A stretch of 8,493 nt of DNA, from the NCBI GenBank assembly GCA_025363375.1, contig JANYDZ010000597.1:1-8493 (forward strand), in the 5' to 3' direction. Shown here piece after piece: positions 1 through 6,436 of the stretch (position 1 is its first letter; every line of letters starts with the position of its first letter). This stretch comes from Hyphomicrobiales bacterium. Lineage in GTDB: Bacteria > Pseudomonadota > Alphaproteobacteria > Rhizobiales > Beijerinckiaceae. The translations under genes and the position numbers were made by a program. The notes beneath the pieces are model-generated. The model was not told the origin of the DNA and did not search any database. It was given only the letters and a program-made list of their open reading frames with translations.

Positions 1-609
1 CAACAGCACGGGATTGTCGTCGAGACAGGCCACGATTGTGGATTCAAGGCCGACCTCCGAGGGGCCGCCATCCAGCACCAGATCGATGCGCCCTTCGAGA
101 TCGGCCATCACATGGTCCGCCCGGGTCGGGCTCACCCGTCCCGAGCGATTGGCCGACGGCGCGGCTATGGGACGTTCCGCCACCGCCAGGAGGGCCCGCG
201 CGACCGGGTGGGCCGGCACGCGAAGCGCCAGGCTCTGCAGACCCGCGCGGGCAAGATCGCAGACGGCGCAGAACGGCGCGGCCGGCACGACAAGCGTCAA
301 CGGACCCGGCCAGAAGGCTTTGGCGAGCGCCAGAGCCGCCGGATTGAAGACGCCCTCTCGCATGGCGTCCTCAAGCGTGGCGACATGCGCGATCAGCGGA
401 TTGAACGCCGGCCGCTGTTTTGCCGCGTAGATGCCCGCCACAGCCTTGCCTGACGTAGCGTCCGCGCCGAGGCCGTAGACGGTCTCGGTCGGAAAAGCGA
501 CGAGGCCGCCCGCGCGCAGAACCGCCGCCGCGTCGCTGATCGCGGCGGGGCCTGAGGGCGACAAGCGCGTCTGCTTCATTTGGGTAATTGCGGATGTGCG
601 TGAATTCAT
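1..609 (-). CDS. tsaC: Threonylcarbamoyl-AMP synthase (Sua5/TsaC/YrdC family), 5' part only
   Basis: This enzyme makes L-threonylcarbamoyl-AMP from threonine, bicarbonate and ATP, the first step of t6A37 tRNA modification in the cytoplasm. The reading frame stays open from 609 to base 1, giving 203 residues with no stop, so the 3' end lies outside the window. Visible family motifs are FPTETVYGLGA (residues 39-49), the KxR signature K64/R66 followed by NPLI, WPGPLT (100-105), the nucleotide-site SAN (152-154) with S160/T162, and GLESTIV (187-193). Whether a C-terminal Sua5 domain follows cannot be seen. Start choice is uncertain: ATG at 609 and ATG at 579 (10 codons later) both lack a clear Shine-Dalgarno. 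Either leaves the YrdC domain intact. It is divergent from the acyl-CoA dehydrogenase operon across about 118 bp and is probably functionally unrelated to it. Confidence 0.93.
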   Translation of the reverse strand, partial: MNSRTSAITQMKQTRLSPSGPAAISDAAAVLRAGGLVAFPTETVYGLGADATSGKAVAGIYAAKQRPAFNPLIAHVATLEDAMREGVFNPAALALAKAFWPGPLTLVVPAAPFCAVCDLARAGLQSLALRVPAHPVARALLAVAERPIAAPSANRSGRVSPTRADHVMADLEGRIDLVLDGGPSEVGLESTIVACLDDNPVLL

Positions 610-727
610 TTTGACTGGCGCGGCTGCGGGATGGTTTATCCCCACACCATTTGCGATAATGGGCTTGTGAGCCTCAAGGCGGCGCCCGTCAAGAATTGGC
701 GCCGGATATGACCGAAAGTAAACCGAC
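610..727. promoter_or_regulatory. Divergent intergenic region with a candidate promoter for the acyl-CoA dehydrogenase operon
   Basis: This 118-bp gap separates the tsaC start (minus) from the acyl-CoA dehydrogenase start (plus), so it should hold both promoters. On the plus strand, TGCGATAAT at 652-660 resembles an extended -10 element (TG-n-GATAAT). The hexamer 17 bp upstream (TGGTTT at 632-637) is a poor -35. A good -35-like TTGACT occurs at 611-616 but is paired only with a weak -10 near 634-640. Two GGCGCC hexamers (681-686 and 698-703) could form a short hairpin in the leader. No strong Shine-Dalgarno precedes ATG 728. Assignment is by eye and weak. Confidence 0.3.
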
Positions 728-2524
728 ATGACCTACCGCGCGCCGCAGGACGACATTCTTTTTGCAATGACCCATGCGGCGGGCATGGGCAACGGCGTCG
801 AAAGCGGCGTTTACGCGGATCTCGCCGACGGCGCGGCCGCCGCCGTGCTGGCGGAGGCGAGCAAATTCGCCGAAGGCGTTCTGGCGCCCATCAACAAAGG
901 CGGCGATGAACATGGCGCCAGCTGGAAAGACGGCGTCGTCACGACCGCGCCAGGCTGGGTCGAAGCCTATCGCAAATGGCGCGAAGGCGGCTGGGGCGGC
1001 GTGGTGTCGCCAACCGAATTCGGCGGCATGGGCCTGCCGCATCTGCTCAACAGCGCCTGTCTCGAGGTGTGGACCTCCGCCAATATGGCTTTCATGCTCG
1101 GGCCGATGCTGGGTTTCGGGGCGGTCGACGCCCTCGACAAGCATGGTTCGGACGAGTTGAAGAAAACCTGGGTCGCCAAAGTGGTCTCCGGCGAATGGCT
1201 GGCGACCATGAACCTCACCGAGCCGCAGGCGGGTTCCGACCTCAGTGCTTTGCGCAGCAAGGCCGAACGCAACGGCGATGGAACCTACCGCGTCACCGGC
1301 CAAAAAATCTTCATCACCTACGGCGAGCACGACATGACGGACAATATTGTCCACCTCGTGCTGGCGCGCCTGCCCGACGCGCCGCCCGGCACGCGCGGAA
1401 TTTCGCTGTTTCTGGTGCCGAAATTTCTGCTCAACGCGGACGGCTCCCTGGGCAAGCGCAACGATCTTCAATGCACCGGGCTTGAACACAAGATGGGCAT
1501 TCACGCCTCGCCCACCTGCTCGATGTCGTTCGGCGACAACGGCGGCGCCGTCGGCTGGATTGTCGGCGAGGAAAACCGCGGCCTCGCCTGCATGTTCACG
1601 ATGATGAACAGCGCGCGGCTCGGCGTCGGCCTGCAGGGCGTGGCGCTTGGCGAGCGCGCCTATCAACAGGCGCTCGCCTACGCGCGCGAGCGCAGGCAGG
1701 GCAAGGCCGCCGGCTTCAAGGGCGCGGGCATGGCGCCCATCATCCACCATCCCGACGTTCAGCGCATGCTGATGACCATGAAGGCGATGACGCAGGCCGC
1801 GCGCGCCGTTTGCTACATGACCGCCGATTCCATCGACCGTTCGCATCGCCTGCCCGACGCGGCCGCGCGGAAAATCGCCGAAGAACGCGCGGGCCTGCTG
1901 ACGCCGGTGGCGAAAGCCTTCTCCACCGACATCGGCAACGAAGTGACCTCGCTCGGCGTGCAGGTGCACGGCGGCATGGGCTTTATCGAGGAAACCGGCG
2001 CGGCCCAGCACATGCGCGACGCGCGCATCGCCGCCATTTATGAAGGCACCAACGGCGTTCAGGCGATTGATCTTGTGACGCGCAAGCTCGGCCTCTCCGG
2101 CGCGGATTGCGTGCGCCGCGAAACCGCGGACATGCGCGCGACGATCGAGAAATTGCGCGCGGCGAACGCGCCCGTATTCGGGGCCATGGCGAACCGGCTC
2201 GACGAGGCCGTTGAATCGTTTGACCGCGCGACGACGTGGATGCTGGGCAAAGTCGCAAGTTCCCTCGACGAAGCGCTTGCCGGCGCGACGCCCTATCTGC
2301 GGTTGTTTGGCCTGGCGCGCGGCGGCACGGGGCTCGCCGAAATCGCCCTTGCCGCCCACCGCCTCTCCAACAACGGCGCCGATTCCGCGCAGAACGCGCG
2401 CATCGCCACGGCGCGGTTCTTCGCGGACAACATCGCCGTGGGCGCCCATGGACTTGAAATCGCCGTGACGCAGGGCGCCGGCTTTCTCCAAAGCGCGCAG
2501 GCCACGCTGGCGGTGGACGCATGA
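728..2524 (+). CDS. Acyl-CoA dehydrogenase, long DmdC-like class with C-terminal extension
   Basis: A 598-residue FAD-dependent acyl-CoA dehydrogenase, expected to oxidise an acyl-CoA to its 2,3-enoyl-CoA. Length and layout match the ~590-600-residue class that includes 3-methylmercaptopropionyl-CoA dehydrogenase DmdC. There is a short N-terminal segment with YRAPQDD (3-9), a helical N-terminal domain, a middle FAD/substrate domain with MNLTEPQAGSDL (161-172) and QKIFITYGEHD (192-202), a C-terminal helical domain with QVHGGMGFIEETG (412-424), then an extra domain from about 465 to the end. The catalytic base is predicted to be E439 in IYEGTNG, close to the family position. The start at 728 is the first possible one, because an in-frame TAA lies at 719-721. 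It is the first gene of a three-gene operon and its TGA overlaps the next ATG. Substrate is not determined by sequence: DmdC-like paralogues are numerous, and a true MMPA-CoA role is only one possibility. Confidence 0.93.
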   Translation: MTYRAPQDDILFAMTHAAGMGNGVESGVYADLADGAAAAVLAEASKFAEGVLAPINKGGDEHGASWKDGVVTTAPGWVEAYRKWREGGWGGVVSPTEFGGMGLPHLLNSACLEVWTSANMAFMLGPMLGFGAVDALDKHGSDELKKTWVAKVVSGEWLATMNLTEPQAGSDLSALRSKAERNGDGTYRVTGQKIFITYGEHDMTDNIVHLVLARLPDAPPGTRGISLFLVPKFLLNADGSLGKRNDLQCTGLEHKMGIHASPTCSMSFGDNGGAVGWIVGEENRGLACMFTMMNSARLGVGLQGVALGERAYQQALAYARERRQGKAAGFKGAGMAPIIHHPDVQRMLMTMKAMTQAARAVCYMTADSIDRSHRLPDAAARKIAEERAGLLTPVAKAFSTDIGNEVTSLGVQVHGGMGFIEETGAAQHMRDARIAAIYEGTNGVQAIDLVTRKLGLSGADCVRRETADMRATIEKLRAANAPVFGAMANRLDEAVESFDRATTWMLGKVASSLDEALAGATPYLRLFGLARGGTGLAEIALAAHRLSNNGADSAQNARIATARFFADNIAVGAHGLEIAVTQGAGFLQSAQATLAVDA

Positions 2525-3270
2525 GCGAACACATCAAGGTTTCCATCGACGGCGGCGTGATGAGCATCGCCATCGCGCGCGCGGAAAAGAAGAACGCGCT
2601 CACCGCGGCCATGTACGACCGCATGATCGCGGCGCTCGACGCGGCGGAGGCCGACGCCGCCATTGGCGTCGTGCTGATCCATGGCGAAGGCGGCGACTTT
2701 ACGGCGGGCAACGACATCGCCGATTTTCTGGCGACGACGAAAGACATGAACGACTTCGGCGGGTTGCGCTTCGTGCGGCGGATCGCCGTTTTCGACAAGC
2801 CGATCGTCGCCGCCGTGGAGGGCGCTGCCATCGGCGTCGGGACAACGATGCTTTTGCATTGCGATCTTGTCTACGCGGCGCCCTCGGCGCGGTTCCGCAT
2901 GCCCTTTGTCGATCTGGCGCTCGTGCCCGAAGCCGGCGCGTCCCTGCTTGCGCCGCTGCGCATGGGCATGGCGAAGGCGGCGGAGTTCCTGATGCTCGGC
3001 GAGGGCTTTGACGCGGCGCAAGGCAAGGCGATGGGCGTGGTCAACGACGTTGTCGCGGCGCAAGAGCTTCTCGCGGTGGCGCGGGACAAGGCGCAAAAGC
3101 TCGCCGGCAAGCCGCGACAGGCGCTGCTGGCGACGCGCCGTCTCATGCGCGGAGACCGCAAGGACATTGTCGCGCGCATCGACGAAGAGGCGCGCGTCTT
3201 CGGCCAGCGCATGGCGTCGGACGAGGCGCGGCAGGTGTTCCTGGCCTTCATGAGCAAATCCAGGAAATAG
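2521..3270 (+). CDS. Enoyl-CoA hydratase/isomerase (crotonase) family protein, isomerase-like active site
   Basis: A 249-residue crotonase-fold protein acting on acyl-CoA thioesters. The start overlaps the acyl-CoA dehydrogenase stop (ATGA, 2521-2524), indicating translational coupling. Oxyanion-hole regions are visible: FTAGNDIADFL (about 60-70) and EGAAIGVGTT (100-109). Aligned by eye with rat mitochondrial hydratase, the two hydratase glutamates (Glu144 and Glu164) correspond to T109 and F129. A glutamate is instead present at E137 in LVPEAGAS, where delta3,delta2-enoyl-CoA isomerases (ECI2/PECI type) place their single catalytic acid. This points to isomerisation of 3-enoyl-CoA to 2-enoyl-CoA, although automated annotation would say hydratase. 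The length is normal for the single-domain family. With the dehydrogenase upstream and the SDR downstream it probably forms an unsaturated or unusual acyl-CoA oxidation module. Confidence 0.92.
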   Translation: MSEHIKVSIDGGVMSIAIARAEKKNALTAAMYDRMIAALDAAEADAAIGVVLIHGEGGDFTAGNDIADFLATTKDMNDFGGLRFVRRIAVFDKPIVAAVEGAAIGVGTTMLLHCDLVYAAPSARFRMPFVDLALVPEAGASLLAPLRMGMAKAAEFLMLGEGFDAAQGKAMGVVNDVVAAQELLAVARDKAQKLAGKPRQALLATRRLMRGDRKDIVARIDEEARVFGQRMASDEARQVFLAFMSKSRK

Positions 3271-3289
3271 GCGACGCAAGGAACATCCC

Positions 3290-4180
3290 ATGTCAAATCT
3301 CGCCGGCAAGACCCTCTTCATCACCGGCGGCTCGCGCGGCATCGGGCTCGCCATCGGCCTGCGCGCGGCGCGCGACGGCGCCAATGTGGCGATCGCCGCC
3401 AAGACCTCCGAGCCCAATGCGAAACTGCCGGGCACGATTTATTCCGCGGCCGAGGAAATCGAGAAGGCCGGCGGCAGGGCGCTGCCGCTGACGGTCGACG
3501 TGCGCGACGAGGCCCAGGTGCGCGGCGCGCTCGATGAAACAGCAAAAAAATTCGGCGGCCTCGACATTGTCGTCAACAACGCCAGCGCGATTTCGCTGAC
3601 CAATTCGCAGGCGACCGAGATGAAGCGTTTCGACCTCATGCATCAGGTCAACGCGCGCGGAACCTTCATGGTGTCGAAATTCGCCGTGCCTTTTCTGGCG
3701 AAGGCCGCCAACCCGCATATTCTCATGCTGTCGCCGCCGCTCGACATGAAGGAAAAATGGTTCGCCGGCAACACCGCCTATTCGATGGCGAAATTCGGCA
3801 TGAGCCTCGCGGTTCTGGGGCTGGCCGGCGAGTTGCGCTCCAGAGGCATCGCCGTCAACGCGCTGTGGCCGCGCACGACCATCGCCACCTCCGCCATCAA
3901 GAACCTGCTGGGCGGCGACGAGATCATGCGCGCGTCGCGCACGCCGGAGATTCTCGCCGACGCGGCGCACATGATTTTCTGCCAGGACGCGAAAAGCCTG
4001 ACCGGGCGGTTTCTCATCGACGACACGTTTTTGTGGGAGAACGGCGCGCGCGATTTCGAGCGCTACCGCGTCGATCCGACAGTCGCGCTGACGCCCGACT
4101 TTTTTGTGCCAGACGATTCGCAGCCGCCGGTCAGCCTTGCGCGAAGCGGGGACGGGCGTGAAAATCCTCCACGTCCTTGA
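3290..4180 (+). CDS. HSDL2-like short-chain dehydrogenase/reductase
   Basis: A 296-residue NAD(P)-dependent Rossmann oxidoreductase strongly resembling the SDR domain of human hydroxysteroid dehydrogenase-like protein 2. Visible elements are the cofactor motif TGGSRGIG (12-19), NNASAISLTN (96-105), tetrad residue N121, S148 in LMLSPPLD, and Y164/K168 in AYSMAKFGMS. HSDL2-type signatures follow: VNALWPRTTIAT (189-200), ADAAHMIF, LTGRFLIDD and LTPDFF. Unlike human HSDL2 there is no C-terminal SCP2 lipid-binding domain. The start is supported by AAGGA at 3278-3282, 7 nt before the ATG, and lies 19 bp after the crotonase stop, so it is third in the operon. The last ~16 residues, rich in Gly, Arg and Pro, overlap the convergent gene at 4131-4180 and do not look conserved. 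The substrate is unknown. A 3-hydroxyacyl-CoA or a related carbonyl fits the context but is inference. Confidence 0.93.
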   Translation: MSNLAGKTLFITGGSRGIGLAIGLRAARDGANVAIAAKTSEPNAKLPGTIYSAAEEIEKAGGRALPLTVDVRDEAQVRGALDETAKKFGGLDIVVNNASAISLTNSQATEMKRFDLMHQVNARGTFMVSKFAVPFLAKAANPHILMLSPPLDMKEKWFAGNTAYSMAKFGMSLAVLGLAGELRSRGIAVNALWPRTTIATSAIKNLLGGDEIMRASRTPEILADAAHMIFCQDAKSLTGRFLIDDTFLWENGARDFERYRVDPTVALTPDFFVPDDSQPPVSLARSGDGRENPPRP

Positions 4181-4697
4181 TCGCCTGTATCCGCACCGCG
4201 AGCAGCCGGTCGGAGCGGCGTTGCGCGTTCTCCTCGGCGATTGTCGAGCCGTGATCAACCAGATTGGCGGCTTTTTCCAGCAGATCGCGCATGGCGGAGC
4301 CGGTCCTGGCGCAGAGGGCGGCCATGGCCTCCGTATCCCCGTCGCCTTTCTTCAAATAACGCCGAAGCGCAACGACGGATCCGGTGGCGATACGGTCGAG
4401 TTCCTGCACGATCGCTTCGAACTCCTTGCGAAATTGCGCGTCAAGCCGGGCATAGGCTTCCAGAACGGAATTGCTGCCGGGCAGATTGGAGGCGGCGAAA
4501 TATTGCTGATAGGTGCGCGGCCGCCAGGCGAATATGTCCTCGGCAAATTCCGGGACGTCCGGAAACTGCTCGACCAGCATGACCAGTTCGTTGAAAATGT
4601 TCAGGTAGTCATTGGCAAGGCCGGACGACGGATTGACCAGCGCTTTGGCGCGGGCCTCCGTGTTGCCGTCGATCGTTGAATCGGATTCCTGGGTCAC
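4131..4697 (-). CDS. Conserved-looking helical hypothetical protein
   Basis: I do not recognise this 188-residue protein. The start is GTG at 4697. Reading back in frame to the TAA at 4746-4748 there is no ATG, GTG or TTG, so this is the most upstream usable start, but the Shine-Dalgarno is poor (GGAA about 12 nt upstream). The protein is soluble, with no signal peptide or membrane segment. It starts with an acidic, polar, probably disordered ~25 residues, followed by what looks like several amphipathic helices. Distinctive stretches are YLNIFNELVMLVEQFPDVPEF (read as 31-51), FAWRPRTYQQYFAAS (56-70), AYARLDAQFRKEFEAIVQELD (about 81-101) and a basic C-terminal helix RRSDRLLAVRIQAIKDVEDF. The ordered composition argues that it is real rather than an antisense shadow. 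It converges with and overlaps the SDR gene by 50 bp, and is divergent from the SRAP gene. No function is proposed. Confidence 0.72.
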   Translation of the reverse strand: MTQESDSTIDGNTEARAKALVNPSSGLANDYLNIFNELVMLVEQFPDVPEFAEDIFAWRPRTYQQYFAASNLPGSNSVLEAYARLDAQFRKEFEAIVQELDRIATGSVVALRRYLKKGDGDTEAMAALCARTGSAMRDLLEKAANLVDHGSTIAEENAQRRSDRLLAVRIQAIKDVEDFHARPRFAQG

Positions 4698-4770
4698 AAG
4701 GCGCTCGTGTTCCGGCTTGCTGGACGAGTCGGATCGCCGTCCAACTTATGCCATGAGTCATAATGAATTG

Positions 4771-4794
4771 TTTCCAAAAGCATTGATTTGGAAA
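4771..4794. repeat. 8-bp inverted repeat upstream of the SRAP gene, possible operator
   Basis: TTTCCAAA at 4771-4778 is the exact reverse complement of TTTGGAAA at 4787-4794, with an 8-bp spacer. It lies in an AT-richer pocket of the 139-bp divergent region between the hypothetical gene (GTG at 4697) and the SRAP gene (ATG at 4837), where promoters are expected. Spacing and symmetry fit a dimeric regulator site, but chance occurrence cannot be excluded. No alphaproteobacterial LexA box (GTTC-N7-GTTC or GAAC-N7-GAAC) was found in this gap. Confidence 0.35.
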
Positions 4795-4826
4795 ACTTTT
4801 TGCGCGACGGCCGCGAACGGCGGCGT

Positions 4827-4832
4827 GGAGGA
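4827..4832 (+). promoter_or_regulatory. Shine-Dalgarno that fixes the SRAP start
   Basis: GGAGGA ends 4 nt before ATG 4837. It supports that start over longer in-frame alternatives (for example ATG 4753), which would bury the catalytic cysteine. Confidence 0.7.
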
Positions 4833-4836
4833 TCGA

Positions 4837-5634
4837 ATGTGCGGACGCTACGCCATCACCTTGCCGCCCGACGCCGTGCGGGCGTTTTTCCGCTATGTAG
4901 AGCAGCCAAACTTCCCGGCGCGCTACAACATCGCGCCCACCCAGCCGGTTCCGATCATCCGCCGGGAGCGGGAGCCCACGGGCGGCGGCGCGCGGCGTTT
5001 CGTGCTGGCGCGCTGGGGGTTTCTGCCGGGCTTTGTCAAAGACCCGAAAGATTTCCCGCTGGTCATCAACGCCCGCGCCGAGACGGCGGCGGAGAAGGCG
5101 AGTTTCCGCAACGCGCTGAAACGTCGGCGCTGCATTTTCATCGCGGACGCCTTTTATGAATGGAGGCGGCCTTGCGGAGGCGGGACTGGCGGCGGGACTG
5201 GGGGCGGCAAACGCAAGGGCGCGCCGCCCAGCGAGCCGTTCATGATCCGCCGACAGGATGCAAACCCCATGGCCTTCGCCGGCCTGTGGGAGACCTGGAC
5301 CGGCCCCAATGGCGAGGAAGTGGATACCGCCTGTATCCTGACGACGCAGGCCAACGCGGCCATCGCCGCCATCCACGACCGGATGCCGGTGATCCTCGAG
5401 CCAGCGGATTTCGACCGCTGGCTCGATTGCGACGCGGTGGACGCGAACGAGGCGAAAGCGCTGATGCGCCCGGCGCAAGAGGATGTGCTGGAGTTCTTGC
5501 CGATCGGCGCGGATGTCAACAAAGTAGCGAACGACAATCCCGCCGTGCAGATTGCGCGCGGGAGCGTGGAGCGGCCGGCGCCGCGTCCCAAAGCGGCGGC
5601 GCGCGCGAAGGCGCAGGGGGATTTGTTCGGGTAA
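4837..5634 (+). CDS. yedK: SOS response-associated peptidase family protein (SRAP, YedK/HMCES)
   Basis: A 265-residue SRAP-domain protein. The family covalently traps abasic sites in single-stranded DNA through a thiazolidine formed by Cys2, protecting replication forks. The start at 4837 is chosen because Cys2 must become N-terminal after Met removal (MCGRY), and a good Shine-Dalgarno sits just upstream. Family active-site residues are all present: C2, N78 in INARAET, E108 in FYEW and H180 in IHDRMPVIL. Other family marks are RYNIAPTQP and WGFLP. A Gly/Thr-rich insertion (114-124, CGGGTGGGTGGGK) interrupts the segment after FYEW. After the domain, an Ala/Pro/Lys-rich tail (about 243-259) leads to QGDLFG at the very C-terminus, resembling a sliding-clamp-binding pentapeptide. 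The gene converges on hpaI with 24 bp between stops. SOS control is not evident, as no LexA box is seen. Confidence 0.96.
   Translation: MCGRYAITLPPDAVRAFFRYVEQPNFPARYNIAPTQPVPIIRREREPTGGGARRFVLARWGFLPGFVKDPKDFPLVINARAETAAEKASFRNALKRRRCIFIADAFYEWRRPCGGGTGGGTGGGKRKGAPPSEPFMIRRQDANPMAFAGLWETWTGPNGEEVDTACILTTQANAAIAAIHDRMPVILEPADFDRWLDCDAVDANEAKALMRPAQEDVLEFLPIGADVNKVANDNPAVQIARGSVERPAPRPKAAARAKAQGDLFG
5176..5208 (+). repeat. Imperfect 12-nt tandem repeat coding for a Gly-Gly-Gly-Thr insertion
   Basis: Within the SRAP gene the unit GGN-GGC-GGG-ACT is repeated about 2.75 times, encoding GGGT-GGGT-GGG (residues 114-124). The repeat is in frame, so copy-number change would alter loop length without breaking the gene. 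It sits just after the catalytic FYEW motif, in what is likely a surface loop. Confidence 0.75.
5614..5628 (+). other. Possible beta-clamp-binding motif at the SRAP C-terminus
   Basis: Codons here encode Q260-G261-D262-L263-F264, followed by one Gly and the stop. The bacterial sliding-clamp-binding consensus is QL(S/D)LF, and four of five positions match. The motif ends a probably disordered Ala/Pro/Lys-rich tail, the usual setting for such peptides. Functional binding is inferred. Confidence 0.45.
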
Positions 5635-5658
5635 CGGCGACGTTCAACCCACAGCGGC

Positions 5659-6429
5659 TCACGCCCCCTTGAACCTCTTCGCCAGAGCGTCCGCGTGCTT
5701 CGCCAACAGGCCGATGTCCGACCCCACGGCGACGAAGAGATAGCCCCACTCGATATAGCGTTTCGCCTCGTCCTCGTTGGCGGTGAGAATGCCGGCGGGT
5801 TTGCCGACCTTTTTCAGGCGGTCCACCGCCTCTTTCAAAGCCGCTTGCACGATCGGGTGCCCCGGTTGGCCGATTTGTCCGAGCGAGGCCGCCAGATCGG
5901 ACGGGCCGATGAAGACGCCATCGACGCCGTCGACCGTCGCGATGGCCTCGATATTGTCGAGGGCGGCGCGGGTCTCCGCCTGCACGAGCACGCAGATTTC
6001 CTCGTCCGCGCGCGCGAGATAGTCGGGCACGCGGCCATAGCGCGCCGCGCGGCCGCTGGCGGTGACGCCGCGCACGCCGCCGCGCGGGGGATAGCGCGTG
6101 GCGGCGACGGCCCTGCGCGCCTCTTCCGCGTTCTGCACATAGGGCAGCAGCACCGATTGCGCGCCGATGTCGAGCACGCGCTTGATCAGCACCGTGTCGT
6201 TCCAGGCGGGGCGCACGATGGCGGAGGCCGCGCCCGTCGCCACGGCCTGCAATTGCGCGAGCAGGTCGGGCACTTCATTGGGCGAGTGTTCGGTGTCGAG
6301 CAGCAGCCAGTCATAGCCGCTGTAGGCGACAAGCTCGGCGGCGATGTTGGAGCAAAGACTGCACCACAGGCCGATCTGCAACTCGCCGCGCGCGAGCCCG
6401 TGTTTGAAATTGTTTTTGGGGAGGTCCAT
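5659..6429 (-). CDS. hpaI: 4-hydroxy-2-oxoheptanedioate aldolase (HpcH/HpaI family)
   Basis: A 256-residue metal-dependent class II aldolase that cleaves 4-hydroxy-2-oxoheptanedioate to pyruvate and succinate semialdehyde, the last step of homoprotocatechuate meta-cleavage. It closely resembles E. coli HpaI throughout. Active-site residues sit at a constant +3 offset from the E. coli numbers: H48 in LDTEHSPNE, R73 in VRPAWND, metal ligands E152 (LVQAET) and D178 (FIGPSDLA). Also visible are ATRYPPRGGVRGV (110-122) and GILTANEDEAKRYIEWG. The start at 6429 is preceded by AGGTG at 6434-6438, which overlaps the end of hpaH. The intergenic gap is only 7 bp, so the pair is co-transcribed hpaH then hpaI, as in the E. 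coli hpa order. Relatives act on other 2-oxo-4-hydroxy acids, so the in vivo substrate may differ. Confidence 0.95.
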   Translation of the reverse strand: MDLPKNNFKHGLARGELQIGLWCSLCSNIAAELVAYSGYDWLLLDTEHSPNEVPDLLAQLQAVATGAASAIVRPAWNDTVLIKRVLDIGAQSVLLPYVQNAEEARRAVAATRYPPRGGVRGVTASGRAARYGRVPDYLARADEEICVLVQAETRAALDNIEAIATVDGVDGVFIGPSDLAASLGQIGQPGHPIVQAALKEAVDRLKKVGKPAGILTANEDEAKRYIEWGYLFVAVGSDIGLLAKHADALAKRFKGA

Positions 6430-6436
6430 GTTTCAC

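Noticed and set aside
681..703. Short hairpin (GGCGCC pair) in the leader of the acyl-CoA dehydrogenase gene as a riboswitch or attenuator
   Set aside because: The stem is only 6 bp, of a hexamer common in GC-rich DNA, with no T-run and no further conserved structure visible.
689..2491. 600-codon open frame antisense to the acyl-CoA dehydrogenase gene
   Set aside because: It covers almost exactly the sense gene, has Arg/His/Ala-rich composition typical of antisense GC-rich frames, and shows no family motif. The sense protein is clearly a real enzyme.
2293..3435. 380-codon minus-strand frame spanning the crotonase gene and the start of the SDR gene
   Set aside because: It crosses the boundaries of three well-supported sense genes and has shadow-type composition with no recognisable domain.
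3293..4258. 321-codon minus-strand frame over the SDR gene
   Set aside because: Antisense shadow: Arg/Gly-rich with no motif, while the sense frame carries a full SDR active site.
4612..4836. Possible N-terminal extension of SRAP (in-frame starts at 4612 and 4753)
   Set aside because: SRAP proteins need Cys2 as the processed N-terminus. ATG 4837 with GGAGGA upstream satisfies this, and the extension has no conserved character and overlaps the hypothetical gene.
5635..5658. Bidirectional terminator between the convergent SRAP and hpaI genes
   Set aside because: The 24-bp gap shows no convincing stem-loop or T-tract.
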